This document shows, one piece after another, positions 6,908-15,459 of a DNA stretch of 34,242 bases (position 1 is its first letter; each line of letters begins with the position of its first letter). The notes below the pieces were generated by a model. The model had not been told where the DNA came from, made no database searches, and saw only the letters and a program-made list of their open reading frames with translations. Position numbers and translations under genes: made by a program. The stretch comes from a bacterium (lineage in GTDB: Bacteria > Bacillota > Clostridia > Lachnospirales > Lachnospiraceae), in NCBI GenBank assembly GCA_030524485.1, contig JAUNGR010000013.1, forward strand, positions 1-34,242. The letters are read 5' to 3'.

Positions 6908-7396
6908 CTAAATGCTTGCTTCCCAGTCTTCAATGCTTCGATTTTCCCAGTCGTCAATGCGTCCCCTCAGCCCCACTCCTTTAATTTTGATGTAAAAATC
7001 ATTGCGAATTATATCATTCGATTCTAATCGTAAAGTATCATTTCCTACAACCACACGGCGTAATTTCGCATAATCTTTTAACGCTTGCTGGAGTAAATTC
7101 TCGTCAGTCATCTTGCTCAAATCAATATCAACATCAAGCAACGTGTCTTCAGTAAACTTGTTTGGAAAGCTAAAATAATCGAGATCTAAATTAATAGTGT
7201 AAAAAGCTTTCTCCTGACTCCAATTTTCCCCTGTGTAAGACGGCACTTTGATGCCTCCGATGTATCCATCTAGCCGTGATAACTTCTCTGGTAGCGTTTT
7301 TTTGTCCTCAAATGTTACATTTTCCGCTAAGGCACCAATGTCTGTTTCCCGCACCGTGCCGTCTTCTTGCATGTGCAAAATCTTTTTTGTTACCAT
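6908..7396 (-). CDS. Tail fibre-associated protein, unknown
   Basis: 162 residues, ATG with GGAGG upstream. Residues ~8-45 (MQEDGTVRETDIGALAENV, then FEDKKTL) resemble the start of the next upstream gene product, whose N-terminus has KKEDGTTETIDFGAIAKNI and FTDGKTL. The two therefore look like paralogues sharing an attachment module, with different C-terminal parts. The C-terminal half is beta/alpha mixed and ends with a Trp-containing tail. Located between fibres, it is probably a virion surface component. Confidence 0.6.
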   Translation of the reverse strand: MVTKKILHMQEDGTVRETDIGALAENVTFEDKKTLPEKLSRLDGYIGGIKVPSYTGENWSQEKAFYTINLDLDYFSFPNKFTEDTLLDVDIDLSKMTDENLLQQALKDYAKLRRVVVGNDTLRLESNDIIRNDFYIKIKGVGLRGRIDDWENRSIEDWEASI

Positions 7397-7408
7397 TGCA
7401 ATTCCTCC

Positions 7409-7864
7409 CTAATAGCGGCTCATTTCTCCTAATTGCAGACTAAACCATGGGCTAAAGTCCCCAGTGAGATTTCCGCTATTATAAAAATTAGTCACTCTCG
7501 CCTGTACCGTAACAGGCCACGTTCTTTCAGAATTATAGTAGGGATAGACTCCAAAAAGAAGCTGCATCAAGCTCAAACCTCTACGAACAGGAAACACGAA
7601 CATCACAAATGCATCATATGGAGAGTTGAGATTGGAAGTCTCACCCACCAGTGGAGAACAATAATAATACACTCCTGTCTCTACATAATCATCTAAATCT
7701 CTACCATCATCTGGAATTTCCGTGAACATTTTAGAAGACAAGGCTTCTACAACATCTTCCAATGTCTTACCGTCCGTGAATATGATATTTTTTGCGATTG
7801 CACCAAAATCAATCGTTTCCGTTGTTCCATCTTCTTTTTTTAACTGAATTCCGTTTGTTATCAT
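7409..7864 (-). CDS. Tail fibre-associated protein, unknown, paralogue of the following gene
   Basis: 151 residues from the ATG at 7864, which has AAGGAGG upstream. The N-terminal ~35 residues match the pattern of the 6908-7396 product (DG, DFGAIAKNIIF, GKTLEDV). The rest has the look of a small phage surface domain: a YYYCSP stretch, many aromatics, and a C-terminus in FSPWFSLQLGEMSRY. It probably trimerises through the shared N-terminal segment. No precise family recognised. Confidence 0.6.
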   Translation of the reverse strand: MITNGIQLKKEDGTTETIDFGAIAKNIIFTDGKTLEDVVEALSSKMFTEIPDDGRDLDDYVETGVYYYCSPLVGETSNLNSPYDAFVMFVFPVRRGLSLMQLLFGVYPYYNSERTWPVTVQARVTNFYNSGNLTGDFSPWFSLQLGEMSRY

Positions 7865-7934
7865 GCAGCTCCTCCTTATGGCCAAGTCTCTATGACTCAG
7901 AAACTTAATTCCAAGTCATAGAGACCGCAAAACA

Positions 7935-9146
7935 CTAAGAAATCAAGAAGCAAATAGACCCTACAGGAGCCACGCTTGGAAGCTCAGATGCGAAGTAAAT
8001 CTGAGGCATAGTATCCAACTTTTTCTTATCCTCAGCACTCATTAAGCCATTCGCACTCTGTGTAGCTGGAGAATAAGTTGTATTTGGCGGTGTCTGCCAA
8101 GTACCGTCTCCTCGCAAGTATTTTGCCTGTGCACCAGCAGTTGGTACAGGCACATATCCTGCCTCGCCTGCTGCCTCTGCTGTGGCTCCAGTCATGCCCA
8201 CTGGCTTTGTATCCGTAAATACTGCACCAGCAGGAACATCTGTTGCCACGGTATGTCCTCCTACAGTAGAGGCATTACCACCATTCGCTGGCATGGATGT
8301 AGGCTTATTTTTGATAAACGCATCCGATGTATCATCTGTAACAGACCAGTCAGACTGTACGTTCGCCTGTGCATTTGCTGGTGCATGAGCCGTTTGGCTG
8401 TGGTCATATGCAATTTTACCCCTATCGCCACGGTAAGCAGTTGCAGCAGTTTCACCTAATGCAATGGAAGCAGAAATCTCAGCCAGTGCAGTGCCAGACC
8501 AACGATAAGTTTTATTGGTAGTCAAATCAATATAAATCTTGCCTGTCTCGTATGTAATCTCTTGTGTATGTTCACTGTCGGAATAAGCCTTTCCGCCCTG
8601 CACATATACATCTAAAACGTCATCAACGTAAGATGGCAACTGAGCAGCTGGAACTTTTCCGCTGGCATCCAGTTCCGCCACTCCACCAGAAGCACCTTTC
8701 AACGTAGCAGAAATTGCTCCTACGTCAGCGGCTGTTAATGTAATATCCGCTGACAAAGCTCTATTATTAACCTTACGTGATACTGGCACTTTTTCTGCAA
8801 GTTCATCATCGTAGTTCTTTTCAGCTGCCCACTCTGCTTCTCCGTCTGCCTTCCACTTCAGAATCTGTCCAGATGCCCCACCTACTGGGATGTGCTTGTT
8901 TCCTGGTGTGGTCGGATGAACATACGCAGAACCTGTTGTCTGCTCTACCCACGCAGAGCCATCGTAAGTATACATTTTCTTTGTTGCCGTTACATACACA
9001 GGCAGACCTGCGTATGCCGCCTTGATGGTTACAAGTTCATCTCTGTCCGCAATCGTATCGACTACCGTTCTCGCATCCAGCGGTGCCTGAGCTTGGAGCT
9101 TAAATCCAGATGCGACTGTAATGCCTTTCTTATCCGAAAATCCCAT
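7935..9146 (-). CDS. Phage tail fibre protein
   Basis: 403 residues, ATG start with a GGAGGTAAG-type ribosome site. The N-terminal ~90 residues (LQAQAPLDARTVVDTIADRD and a tyrosine/tryptophan-rich segment) are a common fibre attachment domain in Bacillota phages. The middle has the usual fibre spacer phrases TAADVGAISATL, GVAELDASGKVPAAQLPSYV and YRGDRGKIAYDHSQ. Near the C-terminus is AKYLRGDGTWQTPPNTTYSP followed by an LMSAEDKKKLD helix, ending in a short beta tip (VGSICFLIS). Low-complexity Ala/Thr/Gly composition fits a long trimeric stalk. Confidence 0.85.
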   Translation of the reverse strand: MGFSDKKGITVASGFKLQAQAPLDARTVVDTIADRDELVTIKAAYAGLPVYVTATKKMYTYDGSAWVEQTTGSAYVHPTTPGNKHIPVGGASGQILKWKADGEAEWAAEKNYDDELAEKVPVSRKVNNRALSADITLTAADVGAISATLKGASGGVAELDASGKVPAAQLPSYVDDVLDVYVQGGKAYSDSEHTQEITYETGKIYIDLTTNKTYRWSGTALAEISASIALGETAATAYRGDRGKIAYDHSQTAHAPANAQANVQSDWSVTDDTSDAFIKNKPTSMPANGGNASTVGGHTVATDVPAGAVFTDTKPVGMTGATAEAAGEAGYVPVPTAGAQAKYLRGDGTWQTPPNTTYSPATQSANGLMSAEDKKKLDTMPQIYFASELPSVAPVGSICFLIS

Positions 9147-9165
9147 AATATCTTACCTCCCCGAA

Positions 9166-10281
9166 TTAATAGTTGAATGTCATCTTAAATGCGGACACAG
9201 TAGATGCACTGTTGATGTACACATAATAAGCTACACCATCAACGGTCACATCGTTTCTCGTAAATGTATCTGTCACATCAAAGTTGTTTGGATCTAAGAT
9301 TTTTGCTAATGCACCGTAGCTAGCCGGATATGCGAATACCATCTTCTGGTCTGTACAGTTGTAAGTGAAGCTCTTATTAGACTTCGCTGTCACAGACTTC
9401 GTCAATGCCTTCACCTGAGCCGTAGTTGGAGCTACCACATCAGCTGCTACTGCTCCGTAATAGTAAGCATTTACGAAGTTGTAAGTGCCCGTCTTTGCCG
9501 TCACAGTCTTACCATCCGCATCGGTTACGGTCACAGAGAGCTGCTTTGTTGCTGTCACAGTCAATGCTGCGTCAAAAGTGATTGCATTTGCTCCAGCTGT
9601 GATACCGCTTGTCTTTGTTGCAAGACTTGTGCTGCCATCAAACACTTCAATCTTTGTGATTGCCGCAGAGCCAAGTGTAATATTCACTGTCACACCTGTC
9701 ACACTGTGAGAGGTACCAACCTCCACTACTCCTCCGTTCGCTGGTGTCATCGCTGCCGTTACGGTCGGACCTACATAAGCGTGCAACAGCTTATCAATCA
9801 TGTCGATTGCTTCCACGCCTGCTGCAGGCGGAACATAGCCCTTTGGAATGCCTCCGAGAGCCACTGTAGATGGAGTCTGATTCTTGTACAAAGTATCGTT
9901 TGCGGTTGCTCCTTCCGCAATAGTACCCAGTTTGGCTTTGTCGGCAGCGGCCATAAAGCCGTCCGCAGATGTAGTTGCAGTGGCGTGAGTATGATTCTTG
10001 TCTGCCTTTTGCGTGATAGCTGCGTTCAGAGCATCCGCAACTTCCTTGTGTGCTGCGATGTAGTCAGCAATCTCTTTTAATGTGTCATATGTCTCAGGTG
10101 CCCCTCCGATGAGGTCATTAATCTTCTCCTGCACGTAATCCACAATTGTCTTGTCTGTGAGGTCTCCGTTTGCTTCTGCGATGTAAACCGCATCTGCTGC
10201 TGTCTGCTGGAACCATTTTTCCCATTTTGGTGCGTTTGCTGTACCAGCATTGCGGTACATAGGTACTCTTTCAAATGCCAT
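9166..10281 (-). CDS. Phage tail fibre protein with Ig-like region
   Basis: 371 residues. The N-terminal region (~20-125) has the classic fibre start, with DYVQEKINDLIGGAPETYDT, LKEIADYIAAHKEVADALNA and KADKNHTHATATTSADGFM, then an AADKAKLGTIAEGA helix. Residues ~175-270 are Thr/Val-rich with VTVNITLGSAAITKIEVFDG, like an Ig-like beta-sandwich. The C-terminal ~90 residues form a separate beta-rich tip with many Tyr. The first fibre after the small 149-residue tail protein; it may form the proximal part of a fibre assembled with the 7935-9146 product. Confidence 0.85.
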   Translation of the reverse strand: MAFERVPMYRNAGTANAPKWEKWFQQTAADAVYIAEANGDLTDKTIVDYVQEKINDLIGGAPETYDTLKEIADYIAAHKEVADALNAAITQKADKNHTHATATTSADGFMAAADKAKLGTIAEGATANDTLYKNQTPSTVALGGIPKGYVPPAAGVEAIDMIDKLLHAYVGPTVTAAMTPANGGVVEVGTSHSVTGVTVNITLGSAAITKIEVFDGSTSLATKTSGITAGANAITFDAALTVTATKQLSVTVTDADGKTVTAKTGTYNFVNAYYYGAVAADVVAPTTAQVKALTKSVTAKSNKSFTYNCTDQKMVFAYPASYGALAKILDPNNFDVTDTFTRNDVTVDGVAYYVYINSASTVSAFKMTFNY

Positions 10282-10305
10282 GTCTGTTACCTTTCCTTTC
10301 TTGTT

Positions 10306-10755
10306 TTAGTTTATTTTTGCAAAAAAAGCAGCATCCTTGGGGGTCTCCCTAGACACTGCTAATTTCCCCGATATGATATTCTCTTTCTCCACCTGTAATG
10401 TAGGAGAACGTGTTACTGCCGCTGGAGTTTGCCCCCAGTTTTCTGTTGTGCCGTCACTTGGTGTCTCTGCTTGGAAGAGCAAATTGTTATAAGATGCCCC
10501 TTCGAATTTTGCAGACTTCTCTGGCTCTACCCAGTCGTCCACAACAAAGAGCGTCATCCCCGGCTCCAACGGTGTGGATGAGGAACCGAACACAATCTTT
10601 TTCTCAATTTTCCTCTTCAAAAAAGCGATATTGTTGATTAAAATCTGAAAAATAGCATTAAAAATATTTGCGTGTGCTCGGTCGGTTGGCTCTAGCTTTC
10701 GTATTTTATCGACATACTCTAAGCTTTCTGGATCTGGAACTTGAAAATCAGCCAT
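10306..10755 (-). CDS. Tail protein of unknown role upstream of the fibres
   Basis: 149 residues. The N-terminal ~55 residues are helical (PESLEYVDKIRKLEPTDRAH, then NIFNAIFQILINNIAFLKRK). The rest is beta-rich and ends in KDAAFFAKIN, a wording seen in small phage structural proteins that cap or attach fibres. It lies between the collar-like protein and the first fibre. No exact family recognised. Confidence 0.6.
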   Translation of the reverse strand: MADFQVPDPESLEYVDKIRKLEPTDRAHANIFNAIFQILINNIAFLKRKIEKKIVFGSSSTPLEPGMTLFVVDDWVEPEKSAKFEGASYNNLLFQAETPSDGTTENWGQTPAAVTRSPTLQVEKENIISGKLAVSRETPKDAAFFAKIN

Positions 10756-10790
10756 TTTCTCACCTTCTTTCTGCCTTATGCTGTATATGC

Positions 10791-11183
10791 CTAAAAGATT
10801 TCATCCATATCAAAGATGAATTCCATATCTGCATCTTTTCCTTTCGGAAGGAAGGTCTTGTACGCAATCAAGTCACCTTCTTCATCGCACAAGCCCTGTT
10901 CGCTGATATAAGTTCCTGCAAGCTCCTCTTTGCTCAATCTGACAGTGTAGCGGCAAGTGATTTCTCCTTCTTCTGTTTGAGGATAGCTGTGAGATTCTAA
11001 TTCTTTTCTCAGCAACTCTTCATGCAGAGAGGTTTCTTCACCAGTTGGCTCTCTCACATTCCCATCCGCATCACAGCCTCCGCTTCCGAATGCCATGACT
11101 ACAATCGGAGGCAGCACAATATCCCCAGCGTGTGCTTGGCACAGCTTTTTTCTCCCCACCACCGTTGTCTTTGCTTTGCTCAT
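10791..11183 (-). CDS. Phage tail-collar fibre-like protein
   Basis: 130 residues from the ATG at 11183, with GGAGG eight bases upstream. The N-terminal pattern GRKKLCQAHAGDIVLPPIVV and MAFGSGG is the fibre/baseplate-attachment motif of tail-collar proteins (a residue-rich loop, then a Gly-rich turn). The sequence LHEELLRKELESHSY, then TCRYTVRLSKEELAGTYISE and GLCDEEGDLIAYKTF completes the domain. It follows the XkdU-like baseplate gene directly, the usual place for the protein joining baseplate to fibres. Confidence 0.75.
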   Translation of the reverse strand: MSKAKTTVVGRKKLCQAHAGDIVLPPIVVMAFGSGGCDADGNVREPTGEETSLHEELLRKELESHSYPQTEEGEITCRYTVRLSKEELAGTYISEQGLCDEEGDLIAYKTFLPKGKDADMEFIFDMDEIF

Positions 11184-11205
11184 CGTCTTTTCCTCCATTT
11201 TTTTG

Positions 11206-12000
11206 TTAATCGAAATATGTCATCACTTCTGCATCAAGTAGTTTTTCCCCATCTAATGCATATGTGCCATCCAGAATCCACAAATCCTTCTCAACTGTCA
11301 ACATACCCTCCGCTTTCGCATCGACTTTGCACTCTGATGTAAGCCGCAATCGGGTTCTGTAGTAGTCATCCTCATCCATCTCCCTGCCATCTAAGAAGTA
11401 TGTTCCATCTAAAAACCACGTTCCGTCTAGGAAGAGCCAACTGGCGTTTTTTCTTGGGAAAAATTCGCTGATAAACTCAATTCTTGACTCGTAATCTATT
11501 GGCACTTCTACATAATTGCGATACTCCCCTGCAAGGTCAAAAATCAGATTCGCTGGTATAATCTCTCGTAACTCTCTTTTCAAGAATTGTAAAAAGCTCA
11601 ATTGCTGTTCTCGTAAGATAATCTCAATCTGATACTCTTTAAAACGTGTGGCATCTATCTCATAAGCCTCGGCTCCTACCCATCCTGCAAGCATTTCTTT
11701 GAGTCTCAGCAGGGTGTAAGGCAGTTGACGATTATAATGAATCAAGATTTCTCGCCGTCTCTCCTCTATTGTTCCAGAAGGTCGAATCCCCAGCATTGTT
11801 TCGTATCTTCGAATCGCACTCACAGAAGCATAAGATATAAAATTGTCATCTAGCACCTGTGCCAAATCTTTGAATAAGAACGTAAACTCTGGATTTTCCG
11901 CTGTGGTAAGCTCTCTAAACTCTCTGATTTCCGCAACAACCGCTGGAAGGTAAGATTCAAGTTGTATTTCTCTCAGCTCTCGCTCTGATGATTTCTTCAC
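11206..12000 (-). CDS. XkdU-like baseplate/tail protein (DUF2313) with LDGT repeats
   Basis: 264 residues from a GTG at 12000, with GAGGGGAG seven bases upstream; it overlaps the end of the baseplate J gene by 44 bases. Residues ~1-185 fit DUF2313/tail protein I: LPAVVAEIREFRELTTAENP, YETMLGI, then LPYTLLRLKEMLAGWVGAEA. The C-terminal part is odd: a run of (F/W)(F/L)xDGT(W/Y) motifs at ~190-210 and again at ~243-255 (WILDGTYALDGEKLLD). These short repeats likely form a beta-solenoid docking strip for the collar/fibre proteins. Confidence 0.82.
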   Translation of the reverse strand: MKKSSERELREIQLESYLPAVVAEIREFRELTTAENPEFTFLFKDLAQVLDDNFISYASVSAIRRYETMLGIRPSGTIEERRREILIHYNRQLPYTLLRLKEMLAGWVGAEAYEIDATRFKEYQIEIILREQQLSFLQFLKRELREIIPANLIFDLAGEYRNYVEVPIDYESRIEFISEFFPRKNASWLFLDGTWFLDGTYFLDGREMDEDDYYRTRLRLTSECKVDAKAEGMLTVEKDLWILDGTYALDGEKLLDAEVMTYFD

Positions 12001-13051
12001 CTGCAAACTCCCCTCTCTGTGCTATCTCATTTTCGCCTAACTCCCAGTTTCCTTCCTGCCCTAAGATTTTAGTCCCAGAAACATCAAGAATGCCTTCTAC
12101 GTCAAGCAGACTGCTTTCTAATCGAGAGATTCTCACAACAAGGCTTTCATTTGCTTCCCAAGTACGATTCAGACTCTCTAGGTAAGTGTCTATCGCCTCT
12201 TCTATGCCCTCTTTGCAACTTTCAAAATCCCATCCGCTCTGGTAAGTCAGTGAAGTCTCAATATCTAAAACTACTGTTTGTACTCCTTCCACAGTGACGG
12301 TGTGCCCGATGGGAGCCAGTCCATATCCCATCCCGGAACCTTCTTCTGGGTCAATGGTATCTTTTACAAGTTGTAATAGCTCCTCGGTCGGGGCGTGGTA
12401 TTCCGAGTCTTGAATCAGCAATTTCACTGTTCCTCCACCATCCCAAACTGGCAGCACTTTCACACCACCAACCCCTGCAATCGCACGCACTTTCTGCTTA
12501 TAGTCTGCAATATTTCCGCCAAACGCCTGTGAGGAAAAACTCTCAAAGTATCGCTCTCGCAGATGCTCTGTCTCTTCTTCGTCTTCGCCAGGAATCAACA
12601 CTTCCACAAGCTCCGCCTTCGTAAGCCCTGCGATATACGCAATCGGAATCAAAGTTCCAAAGTGACGATTTCCTTCTGCTCCTGCCGTCTCGCACTCTAC
12701 ACGATAGCTGTAGCCACTTATCTTTTCTACAACCCTATAATTTAACATATCAATCGAAAAACGGCTTCCAATAGGCACTTCTGCGTCAAATTCCGCTCGA
12801 AGAATCGCATAAGTAGCTTCGTAAGGTGCAATTCCTCTCTCTGCACAGCGGCGAATCAAATATTCTCTGTTCTGCGTGTCTGCAAAGGACTGCTCAATCA
12901 TCCAGTCCATCTCTATGTACATATTTTGCAATTCTACCGCCGCAGGAGCAAGAGCATCGTATATGATAGAACCTTCTCTTTTATCTATCCCAGAAGGCAC
13001 TCTATCAAGCATTCTCTTTAAAATTTCTTCATATCGAACCGTTTCAAACAC
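11957..13051 (-). CDS. Baseplate J-like protein (XkdT type)
   Basis: 364 residues from a GTG at 13051, nine bases after AGGAGG; a longer frame from a TTG at 13078 is less likely. It has the family start (RMLDRVPSGIDKREGSIIYD, then LAPAAVELQNMYIEMDWM), a central gpJ beta domain with YRVECETAGAEGN and GGVGGVKVLPVWDGGGTVKL-like strands, and a C-terminus with VVRISRLESSLLDVEGILDV. The product forms the baseplate wedge that triggers sheath contraction. It overlaps XkdU and follows the XkdS-like gene, the classical PBSX order. Confidence 0.9.
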   Translation of the reverse strand: MFETVRYEEILKRMLDRVPSGIDKREGSIIYDALAPAAVELQNMYIEMDWMIEQSFADTQNREYLIRRCAERGIAPYEATYAILRAEFDAEVPIGSRFSIDMLNYRVVEKISGYSYRVECETAGAEGNRHFGTLIPIAYIAGLTKAELVEVLIPGEDEEETEHLRERYFESFSSQAFGGNIADYKQKVRAIAGVGGVKVLPVWDGGGTVKLLIQDSEYHAPTEELLQLVKDTIDPEEGSGMGYGLAPIGHTVTVEGVQTVVLDIETSLTYQSGWDFESCKEGIEEAIDTYLESLNRTWEANESLVVRISRLESSLLDVEGILDVSGTKILGQEGNWELGENEIAQRGEFAGEEIIRARAERNTT

Positions 13052-13067
13052 GCTCTTCGTCCTCCTA

Positions 13068-13469
13068 TCAGATTGCAATCTCTTCGTTCACAGTAAAATC
13101 TCCATTTGCAGAATGCACACAAAACTGCACCAACAATGCCTTTTTCGCTTCCTCAAAAGTAAAATCATCCACAGACGTAATGCGATCATCTTGCATTAAT
13201 GCCTCCTGAATTCTTCGTTTTACCTCGGATTTCACATAAGGCATCGGCTTTCCTATCAGTCCCTTTAACTCCACTCCATAATTCCAACTGTAGATGATAG
13301 AATCATAGCGTTCCGTGCGTAAAATCTTATAGACTGCCTGTTTGATAGCCTCCTGCCCATCTACGTATCCTTTCATCCTCCCCTGCTGCATTTGCATTGC
13401 ATAAGTCTTTGACGGCTGTGATACTTGCCGAATTTTAGAAGCTATCTCTCCATTTGTCTGTGGCAACAT
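13068..13469 (-). CDS. XkdS-like baseplate protein (DUF2634)
   Basis: 133 residues from the ATG at 13469, with GGGGAGAGG upstream. The middle has KGYVDGQEAIKQAVYKILRT, then IYSWNYGVELKGLIGKPMPY, the signature of the gp25-like baseplate wedge family in PBSX-type phages. A conserved C-terminal strand pattern (DFTFEEAKKALLVQFCVHS) follows. It lies between XkdR-like and baseplate J genes in the expected order. Confidence 0.88.
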   Translation of the reverse strand: MLPQTNGEIASKIRQVSQPSKTYAMQMQQGRMKGYVDGQEAIKQAVYKILRTERYDSIIYSWNYGVELKGLIGKPMPYVKSEVKRRIQEALMQDDRITSVDDFTFEEAKKALLVQFCVHSANGDFTVNEEIAI

Positions 13470-13505
13470 CTCATCCTCTCCCCTCTGTCCTCTCTGCACT
13501 CCTCG

Positions 13506-13832
13506 CTACTTTCCAAGCGTTCCCAGAAGCATATATTTCTGTCCACCAGTTTTTCTCAACAATGCCACTCTGCTTCCGAGTTGCACCTGTGATGGAATCC
13601 GAAGAGTCATTGACATCCCATCTGCTCCTTCCACCTGCACCTTTTGTTCTTGCAGATGCTCTGGAACAAGCAACATGGCATCCTCCAAAGTTACTTTCAA
13701 TTCTTCCACGCTCACACGAAGAGGAGATACAGACTGCACTCTCCCAAAACAGATGTCGCAAGGCTGAGCTGCCTTCTGTGCATTCATGCTCATTTTTACT
13801 AAACCGCTCGCCCAGTCAGGCAATCCAATCAC
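13506..13832 (-). CDS. XkdR-like baseplate protein (DUF2577)
   Basis: 108 residues, GTG start at 13832 inside the end of the XkdQ gene (overlap 17 bases); the ribosome site is weak, so translation is probably coupled. Features: MSMNAQKAAQPCDICFGRVQ, then a beta-rich OB-like body ending RVALLRKTGGQKYMLLGTLG. DUF2577 proteins form part of the baseplate hub/spike assembly. Start could instead be the internal ATG about 13 codons later. Confidence 0.85.
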   Translation of the reverse strand: MIGLPDWASGLVKMSMNAQKAAQPCDICFGRVQSVSPLRVSVEELKVTLEDAMLLVPEHLQEQKVQVEGADGMSMTLRIPSQVQLGSRVALLRKTGGQKYMLLGTLGK

Positions 13833-14772
13833 GCCCTCTCAAGTCCAAATTCATTGTGTATTTCTCTCCCTCCCAAGTATGAGTTACCTTTTCCACCATC
13901 ATGTAATTTTTCAAGCTCTCATCCTCTAAATCCAAAAATACTGGTATCAGACAACCTGCCCTCACCCCCACATCTCCTAGTGCATTTTTGACCGATAATT
14001 TCTTTGTTTTTCGATTGTATTGAAGCAACAGTGAGTCAGCAGTAGCCTGACCATTTACCCCTTTGTCTGCTTGATAGTAATATTGCAGCACTCCCCAAGC
14101 ATTGATGTTCTCGGAGTGCTTTGCTATGTAAATCTCTCTCTTTCCAGAGTCTTCGTTGTCAATGCTGACCTTTACCTGATTGTAAGTATCCCCATCGATG
14201 CTACTTGAACAATCATAGTCTTCCGCCGTATCCGGAAAGATTGCAACGTTAAGTTTCATATCTGCGATGGATGTTAATGTCAATTTTCCGTAAGAGTCAT
14301 ACAGCACATACATTTTTCGAGTAGAAACCATTGTCAAATCCAATGCGGTCAATATAATATCGAACAAAGTTTTGTCTGATTCCGAGCGAGACGCTATCAC
14401 AAACTCCGTGCTGGCAAGTTCTCCTACTGACAAACCAAAATCTTCTGCAATCATACGAATGACACCGTCTGCCGTCTTGTTTTTATAAACGTAAGTATCT
14501 TTATTCTTCAAGTAACGCAGTTGGTCATACGCTGTAATTTTCATCTCCTTGTCTTTGCTCCATTTCCGCTCAAACACAAAGCCATAAAAGAAAGCTGTCC
14601 CATTCCAGAATACACAAACCCGATTTCCTTCTTGAATCGGATAATTGCTATCCACCAAGACCAAAAACTCAAATTTCCCCGGAACGCCTTGCCTCTCTAA
14701 GCTCCAAGTCGCATTTCCCAACACCACAGGATAAAATTGTCTGCTTCCATCATCAATGAGCACTTCAATCAT
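13816..14772 (-). CDS. XkdQ-like baseplate hub protein (gpD/gp27-type)
   Basis: 318 residues. Begins MIEVLIDDGSRQFYPVV and contains the hub phrases GTAFFYGFVFERKW, KMKITAYDQLRYLKNKDTYV and KTADGVIRMIAEDFGLSVGE, the last being the usual helix of the late-control gpD/XkdQ family. The C-terminus (YMMVEKVTHTWEGEKYTMNL) matches the family end. It forms the hub trimer below the tube. It follows the LysM gene and overlaps XkdR. Confidence 0.9.
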   Translation of the reverse strand: MIEVLIDDGSRQFYPVVLGNATWSLERQGVPGKFEFLVLVDSNYPIQEGNRVCVFWNGTAFFYGFVFERKWSKDKEMKITAYDQLRYLKNKDTYVYKNKTADGVIRMIAEDFGLSVGELASTEFVIASRSESDKTLFDIILTALDLTMVSTRKMYVLYDSYGKLTLTSIADMKLNVAIFPDTAEDYDCSSSIDGDTYNQVKVSIDNEDSGKREIYIAKHSENINAWGVLQYYYQADKGVNGQATADSLLLQYNRKTKKLSVKNALGDVGVRAGCLIPVFLDLEDESLKNYMMVEKVTHTWEGEKYTMNLDLRGRDWIA

Positions 14773-14790
14773 AGCATTCCTTCTTTCTAC

Positions 14791-15459
14791 CTAGCTCGGA
14801 AGAGTCAGCACTTGACCAGGATATATCAAGTTTGGATTGTTTATTTTATCTTTGTTTAACTGATAAATCTCCTGCCATCTGCTACCTTTTCCAAGTTGCT
14901 TTTTTGCGATGTTCCAAAGGCAGTCCCCTCTTTGCACCGTATAAGTCACCGCTACTGGAGCATTCGATGTCTCTCTTTGCTCTTCCACAATCACTTCCGT
15001 CTCTTCTTTTTTTACTTCCTGCACCGTGATTGTCTTGACACCGTAGTATAAGTACTGTTTCAACGAAATCGAAACTGTAACATCAAAGCCATCTTTTGCA
15101 TCTTCCTGTATGCTGTAATCCTCCAAGGTGACTTTCATGTTTGTATCAAAAAAGGAATCCCCCGAAGGAAATTCCCGAATCACCAAGAAAGAAAATGGCT
15201 TTTTGCTGTTTTTTAGGCTTTCCAGATGTCCTAAAAAGTAATCAGGCATCTCAAAACCTGAATCGTACTTCGCAAAAGGGTAACGAACCGCTGGAAGCAA
15301 TGCATCAAAGCTGATTTCGCTTAGCCCTGCTGGATTGCAAATGTTAATTTCTTGCCCGTTAATCAAGTTCATGGTCTTATTCTGCCCCTTTATCTTGACC
15401 TTAAGGCTCTGCGGTGCCACTGGAAGTAAAACATCCTCCAGATAAAATTGATACGCCAT
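14791..15459 (-). CDS. XkdP-like tail hub protein with LysM domain
   Basis: 222 residues. N-terminal ~140 residues are the XkdP domain ([20 protein letters not shown] at the start, [17 protein letters not shown] at its end). A Glu/Val linker follows, then a LysM domain at ~171-222 ([30 protein letters not shown]). LysM binds peptidoglycan and probably helps the baseplate engage or penetrate the wall. Its ATG overlaps the tape-measure stop (TGATG). Confidence 0.92.
   Translation of the reverse strand: MAYQFYLEDVLLPVAPQSLKVKIKGQNKTMNLINGQEINICNPAGLSEISFDALLPAVRYPFAKYDSGFEMPDYFLGHLESLKNSKKPFSFLVIREFPSGDSFFDTNMKVTLEDYSIQEDAKDGFDVTVSISLKQYLYYGVKTITVQEVKKEETEVIVEEQRETSNAPVAVTYTVQRGDCLWNIAKKQLGKGSRWQEIYQLNKDKINNPNLIYPGQVLTLPS

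Noticed and set aside
5607..10281. Diversity-generating retroelement acting on the fibres
   Set aside because: No reverse transcriptase and no template/variable repeat pair with adenine-specific changes seen.
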